NCBI GenBank assembly: GCA_021799405.1
Contig: JAJZAL010000171.1
Span: 1 to 11,318 of the forward strand
From: Acidobacteriota bacterium
GTDB lineage: Bacteria; Acidobacteriota; Terriglobia; Terriglobales; Acidobacteriaceae
Direction: 5' to 3'
DNA: 11,318 nucleotides
A model generated the notes under the pieces. The model searched no databases. It was not told the DNA's origin and was given only the letters and a program-made list of their open reading frames with translations. Shown here in pieces: positions 7,960-11,318 of the stretch (position 1 is the first letter of the stretch; every line of letters begins with the position of its first letter). The position numbers were made by a program, and so were the translations under genes.

Positions 7960-10187
7960 CACCAGCGGCCTTTGGGCTGAATGAAGCTGTAGGCCGTATA
8001 CCTGATTTCGCTCCATGCCTGCTCGCCGACTGGCCCGCCGGGAAACAAAGGCCGGTTGACCGGCGTAAATTTGATGCGCACCCAAATGGCCTTTCGGCCC
8101 TGCGTCAGATTTCGACCGATGAGAAACTCATCGTCGCGGAAGCGGCGATCTGAGGTTTCGATATTGTGTTCCGCTGCCCCCATCTCCGTTCGCGGGTGCG
8201 AGTCAATGCAGGCATTGGAGCCGGCCAGATACCAGATCCCCGCATACTTCCAGCTTCCATTACGATGATCCCCAATATAGACATCGGCGCGCTGATTCGG
8301 ATACTCGTAGTCGAGTTTGCGGCGAAGCAGCACGCCCAGGTTATCCGGACGAATGCGCAGGCGAAACTCTGAGGCAGTCTTCGTGATGCGGCCTGTATCC
8401 GTCGTTGCGGGATAAATCTCTTGGCCGTTCAAGGTGTCCACGCCCCATTCATAGCGGGAAGTGATGGTGTAGGGCGCGGAGGCTTGTGGCGAGTCATAGC
8501 CGTGGGTGCGCTCGTCCGCGAGATTGCCGATCTGCAACCGGTCAGTCTCAACCAGCGAAGGCGAAGGCAAGCCGTACCAGTAGGCGATGGTTTCGTAGTG
8601 CTCGGTGGATTGATCGGTGCCGCCATGCTCCAATCGGATTACGGCATTTTTCCCGAAGGGCATAAGGTCGGCAAGGAGGAAGCGATATGCCGACTCGATC
8701 TTGTCTTCGTCATTCAGGGGCGAAGATATCTCGGCGTCGCCACATTCGGGCCGCTCCGGCGACGGACGCGCGCAGGGCATAGGTGCGCCCACCGGATGAC
8801 CCACGAACGGCAAGGTGACATCCACGCCTCTGGCCCAATAATCTCCGCCGCCGCCCCATTCTTCGGTGCCGGTGCCTTGTGCCTGAGGAGTCAAACTGTC
8901 ATCGAAGAAAAACCGAGGATCGCCTTCGAGCGTGCTCAGCCGCGCATCATGCGAAAAGATGAACGAAGTGCCGACGAAACTACCTGACCAGTCGCGAGAG
9001 CCCTCCAGACCTCGAGTATCGAGCAGTACCATATCCTCGCCCATCACTGGATGAGGAATGTCGCGATAGGTGGCATGAAAATAGGCGAGGTGATTGGCGG
9101 GTTCAGTCTCGGGCTGCGTGCGCACGCTCCACCTCACGTCGCGAACCAATTGACCTGCTCCGGCAAGCTCGATCCGAGCCGAGTGGAAGAAAGGCATAGG
9201 AAAGTAACAGGCGAGGACGATGCGATCCTGCGTAAACCGAATGTTGACGGGGAAGGCCTTCGCCAGATATTCGCGATGACCGCGGTTATAGAGCGTTCCC
9301 GCGCCGTAAAAAAGCGCAACGGGCGCATCGATCGACGGCAGACGGCGCCTGTCCCAGGTTATGCGCAACCGTACGTGCTCGAATGCAAGCGCCTGCTCCA
9401 CTGGAATCGAAAAGGTGAGCGCACGGATGGCCTGCTTCCCTTTGAGCTTTACCACGGAAACGGAGCCGCGCGCGGGAACATCGATCGTGCCGCTGCACTG
9501 CCTGACTCCGGTTTTCGGAGCAATATCTGTGCCCGATCTGGCGATCAGGTCGAGCACGTCCTGCCCAGGCGCGCTTTCGTTCCAGCTATGAATCGGCTGC
9601 GAGAGCGGCGTGCCGGGGACGAACCGGTCATAAATATAGTAGCCAGTACCGTAGTGCGTCCGCGCGTACGCCATCTGGAAGCTGCGCTCGAATGGAATGG
9701 GTGTCCGGATCAGATCAGAGCCCTTCGTAACGGCCCACGTCAAGTTGAGCGGTGCTGGAAATGGCGCTTTGGGAAGAAACACCGGCGAAGGATCGGGATG
9801 CAGCGGATCGGCAGTGCTGCTTTCGCGCACAACGTGGTCCTTGCCGTCTACGACAAAATGCCAGGGGCTGCCGTGCCAGTGGTTGAAACGGCTGAAGACC
9901 AGAATGCCCGGTCCCTCGACATCAAGGGTAACGTTGAAATCATCTGCGATCTGATAAAGAAAATGACCGCCGTCCGCGTTTTCGTTGCCTCCATTGCGGT
10001 CATACGTGCTGCGCATATACGCGCGCATCCCAATGCGCTGCTCCGGCCAGCGATACCACTGGCGATACGCGTCGAGACCAACCGGAATGGGCTTCTCAGC
10101 TTGCTGCGCCGTGCACCTGCCGGGCCATGCGACAGCCGCGGAGAAGCAGAGTCCGAAAATGCACGCATTGAGAATCGCTCGCGTCAT
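7959..10187 (-). CDS. Secreted glycoside hydrolase family 172 (DUF2961) protein
   Basis: A 742-residue protein. Residues 1-28 look like a signal peptide (hydrophobic ILNACIFGLCFSAAVA, cleavage near RCTA-QQ), implying a periplasmic or secreted enzyme. The DUF2961 hallmarks are present in order: MRAYMRSTYDRNGGNENADGGHF (54-76), LEGDPRFFFDD (420-430), GTGTEEW (438-444) and RLEHGGTDQSTEHYETIAYWYGLP (518-541). From family knowledge, GH172 includes difructose-dianhydride/alpha-fructofuranosidase and D-arabinan-degrading enzymes that use two glutamates 21 residues apart. Glu421 in LEGD and Glu442 in GTGTE have exactly that spacing and fit the acid/base and nucleophile. Residues about 575-740 form a second beta-rich region (LRRKLDYEYPNQRADVYIG, GIWYLAGSN), as in other family members. 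The expected substrate is a furanoside (fructose- or arabinose-containing glycan), but specificity is inferred. GGGAG lies 13 bases before the ATG, a rather long spacing. It is convergent with the tethered regulator. Confidence 0.92.
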   Translation of the reverse strand: MTRAILNACIFGLCFSAAVAWPGRCTAQQAEKPIPVGLDAYRQWYRWPEQRIGMRAYMRSTYDRNGGNENADGGHFLYQIADDFNVTLDVEGPGILVFSRFNHWHGSPWHFVVDGKDHVVRESSTADPLHPDPSPVFLPKAPFPAPLNLTWAVTKGSDLIRTPIPFERSFQMAYARTHYGTGYYIYDRFVPGTPLSQPIHSWNESAPGQDVLDLIARSGTDIAPKTGVRQCSGTIDVPARGSVSVVKLKGKQAIRALTFSIPVEQALAFEHVRLRITWDRRRLPSIDAPVALFYGAGTLYNRGHREYLAKAFPVNIRFTQDRIVLACYFPMPFFHSARIELAGAGQLVRDVRWSVRTQPETEPANHLAYFHATYRDIPHPVMGEDMVLLDTRGLEGSRDWSGSFVGTSFIFSHDARLSTLEGDPRFFFDDSLTPQAQGTGTEEWGGGGDYWARGVDVTLPFVGHPVGAPMPCARPSPERPECGDAEISSPLNDEDKIESAYRFLLADLMPFGKNAVIRLEHGGTDQSTEHYETIAYWYGLPSPSLVETDRLQIGNLADERTHGYDSPQASAPYTITSRYEWGVDTLNGQEIYPATTDTGRITKTASEFRLRIRPDNLGVLLRRKLDYEYPNQRADVYIGDHRNGSWKYAGIWYLAGSNACIDSHPRTEMGAAEHNIETSDRRFRDDEFLIGRNLTQGRKAIWVRIKFTPVNRPLFPGGPVGEQAWSEIRYTAYSFIQPKGRW

Positions 10188-10280
10188 TGAGACGATGGTA
10201 CTCCCAGTAAAGACGAAAGATCGGTTGGAGACAAAGAAAAGGCCGGCTCCGGCAGAGCAAAGCAGCCGCGCACCAGGTAA

Positions 10281-10326
10281 TGCCGTGTGCCGTGCAACAG
10301 ATTGCCACGGCAGTGCAGGCAGTGCA
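10281..10326. repeat. Short tandem repeats with an embedded hairpin
   Basis: TGCCGTG is repeated twice head to tail (10281-10287, 10288-10294). The second copy pairs with CACGGCA (10306-10312), and the stem extends through CAA/TTG to a CAGA loop with one bulged C, giving about ten base pairs. GGCAGTGCA is then repeated twice in tandem (10309-10317, 10318-10326). There is no T-run, so a terminator is unlikely. It lies about 100 bases upstream of the hydrolase start and just upstream of the TATAAT box, so an operator or leader element for either gene is possible. Confidence 0.5.
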
Positions 10327-10361
10327 GAGTACGCGCAACTTTAGCCGAACTCGGTTTTGTT

Positions 10362-10367
10362 TATAAT
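10362..10367 (+). promoter_or_regulatory. Perfect TATAAT -10 box, candidate promoter of the glycosyltransferase
   Basis: TATAAT is an exact match to the housekeeping -10 consensus. The corresponding -35 is weak (TTTAGC at 10340-10345, 16-base spacer). A start near 10374 would give an untranslated leader of about 115 bases before the ATG at 10491. Confidence 0.35.
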
Positions 10368-10490
10368 GAGTAAGTACGTCCCAATCGCAGCATGCAAACG
10401 GGGTTACATGGTTCACGGAGAGCGGATTGACGCGCAATTGTGACCAGGGACTTCCGTCACTAACTGACTAACGCGCTGCCACGGCCAAAG

Positions 10491-11318
10491 ATGATGAGCA
10501 GGATTACCGCCTCTGTCGTTATTTACAACACTGCACAGGACCAGTTGGCGCGTCTCCTCGCTTGCATCCAGCGATCCTCTCTTGGGCTTCAAACATATGT
10601 TATCGATAATTCCCCACATCCTGTGGACATGCCCTGCCTTCATCAACCAGAGACCACCTATATTCGCGCAGGGAAAAATCTGGGATACGGCGCCGGGCAC
10701 AATATCGCCCTGCGAAAGACACTGGACTCATCCGACTTCCATTTCGTCCTGAATCCTGACATTTATTTCGAGCCCGGCGAACTGGAAAAGATGATTCGGT
10801 TCATCGAGAATGATTCAGACATCGGGCAGCTCATGCCGAAGATCGTCTATCCGGATGGCAGTCTTCAGTATCTCTGCAAACTGCTGCCGACTCCGGCCGA
10901 CCTCATGTTGCGCCGCTTCGCCTCGGTTCCTCTCCGCGGATTGGGGCGCGCCAGTATGGATCGGTTCGAATTGCGCCACAGCAGCTACAACCAGGTGATG
11001 GATGTTCCCTACCTGTCCGGCTGCTTCATGCTCTTCCGAACCTCAGTCCTGCGCAGAATCGGCCTCTTTGATGAGCGCTTCTTTATGTACCTGGAGGACG
11101 TCGACCTGTCCCGGCGGGCGCATGCGGAATCCCGTACAGTCTTCTTTCCGGGTGCAACCGTCGTGCACGATCACGCCCGGGAATCTTACAAAAACGGCCG
11201 GGCACTCTGGACCCATATCCGCAGCGCAATCAGCTACTTCAATAAATGGGGATGGTTCCGGGACCCAGAACGAACTCAGGTCAATGCAGGGGCGCTACAA
11301 AGAATAGGCTCAACTCTT
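10491..11318 (+). CDS. Glycosyltransferase family 2, rhamnosyltransferase-like (3' end off the window)
   Basis: Open for 276 codons from ATG at 10491 (or the adjacent ATG at 10494) to the right edge. An in-frame TAA at 10461 excludes a long upstream extension, and the ribosome binding site is poor. The product is a GT-A fold inverting transferase: ITASVVIYNT (5-14) opens the nucleotide-binding fold, YVIDNS follows at 36, NLGYGAGHNIAL is at 63-74, and VLNPDI (86-91) carries the metal/sugar-nucleotide aspartate. VPYLSGCFMLFR (172-183), GLFDERFFMYLEDVDLSRR (191-209, acidic EDVD) and VVHDHARES (224-232) are the C-terminal motifs of WbbL-like rhamnosyltransferases. Most such proteins are about 270-310 residues, so little is missing. 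It should act on the cytoplasmic face of the inner membrane in making O-antigen, exopolysaccharide or another rhamnose-containing glycan. No membrane segment is seen. It probably starts a polysaccharide cluster continuing to the right and is not clearly tied to the genes on its left. Confidence 0.9.
   Translation, partial: MMSRITASVVIYNTAQDQLARLLACIQRSSLGLQTYVIDNSPHPVDMPCLHQPETTYIRAGKNLGYGAGHNIALRKTLDSSDFHFVLNPDIYFEPGELEKMIRFIENDSDIGQLMPKIVYPDGSLQYLCKLLPTPADLMLRRFASVPLRGLGRASMDRFELRHSSYNQVMDVPYLSGCFMLFRTSVLRRIGLFDERFFMYLEDVDLSRRAHAESRTVFFPGATVVHDHARESYKNGRALWTHIRSAISYFNKWGWFRDPERTQVNAGALQRIGSTL

Larger units (their letters stand above)
10188..10490. other. 303-base divergent intergenic region between the GH172 gene and the glycosyltransferase
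   Basis: No gene is supported here. The region holds a hairpin and short tandem repeats (10281-10326) and a TATAAT box reading right (10362-10367). On the minus strand, a poor AGACAA/AGTAAA pair (TTGTCT and TTTACT when read on that strand) at 10206-10234 would start transcription almost on top of the hydrolase ribosome binding site and is not convincing. An in-frame TAA at 10461-10463 limits any upstream extension of the glycosyltransferase. Confidence 0.55.

Noticed and set aside
9051..10190. 379-codon open frame on the plus strand antisense to the GH172 gene
   Set aside because: It is fully explained as a shadow of a hydrolase with recognisable family motifs along its whole length; the antisense product resembles nothing.
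10206..10234. Minus-strand promoter TTGTCT-N17-TTTACT for the hydrolase
   Set aside because: Both hexamers match only four of six, and the implied start would leave the ribosome binding site outside the transcript.
10408..10443. 11-codon leader peptide frame upstream of the glycosyltransferase
   Set aside because: It has no clear ribosome binding site and no regulatory codon run; frames this short arise easily by chance.

Overview
The window looks like a chromosomal piece of an Acidobacteriota genome, most likely class Terriglobia. The evidence is two large carboxypeptidase-regulatory-like/TonB-dependent outer-membrane proteins of the Oar-like type that are massively expanded in that group, including the signature LPLNGRNF plug motif. 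A winged-helix/transmembrane/periplasmic-domain protein of a type I associate with acidobacteria supports this. Base composition is moderately GC-rich and codon use looks uniform across genes. No rRNA, tRNA, CRISPR, insertion sequence or phage gene was seen.

Layout. Positions 1-2462 (minus) hold an outer-membrane receptor that runs off the left edge. Only 17 bases upstream of it lies a second, complete receptor of the same general family (2480-5950, minus), so the two form a tandem operon. A 625-base divergent intergenic region (5951-6575) follows and contains a 24-base dyad, a cluster of nested inverted repeats and a further small dyad. On the plus strand, 6576-7898 encodes a membrane-tethered winged-helix protein with a periplasmic domain. 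It converges, across a 60-base gap with a weak terminator-like hairpin, on a secreted GH172 (former DUF2961) glycoside hydrolase on the minus strand (7959-10187). A 303-base divergent region (10188-10490) with short tandem repeats and a perfect TATAAT box separates this from a GT2 rhamnosyltransferase-like gene (10491 onward, plus), which runs off the right edge.

Working model (inference). The two receptors and the hydrolase could form a small saccharide-utilisation locus. The hydrolase would cleave fructofuranoside- or arabinofuranoside-type linkages outside the cytoplasm, and the two 22-stranded-type receptors would import products through the outer membrane. The tethered wHTH protein would sense something in the periplasm and act on the dyads in the shared intergenic region. 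This resembles the logic of Bacteroidota SusC/hybrid-sensor loci but with different parts. The glycosyltransferase probably belongs to a separate surface-polysaccharide cluster to the right.
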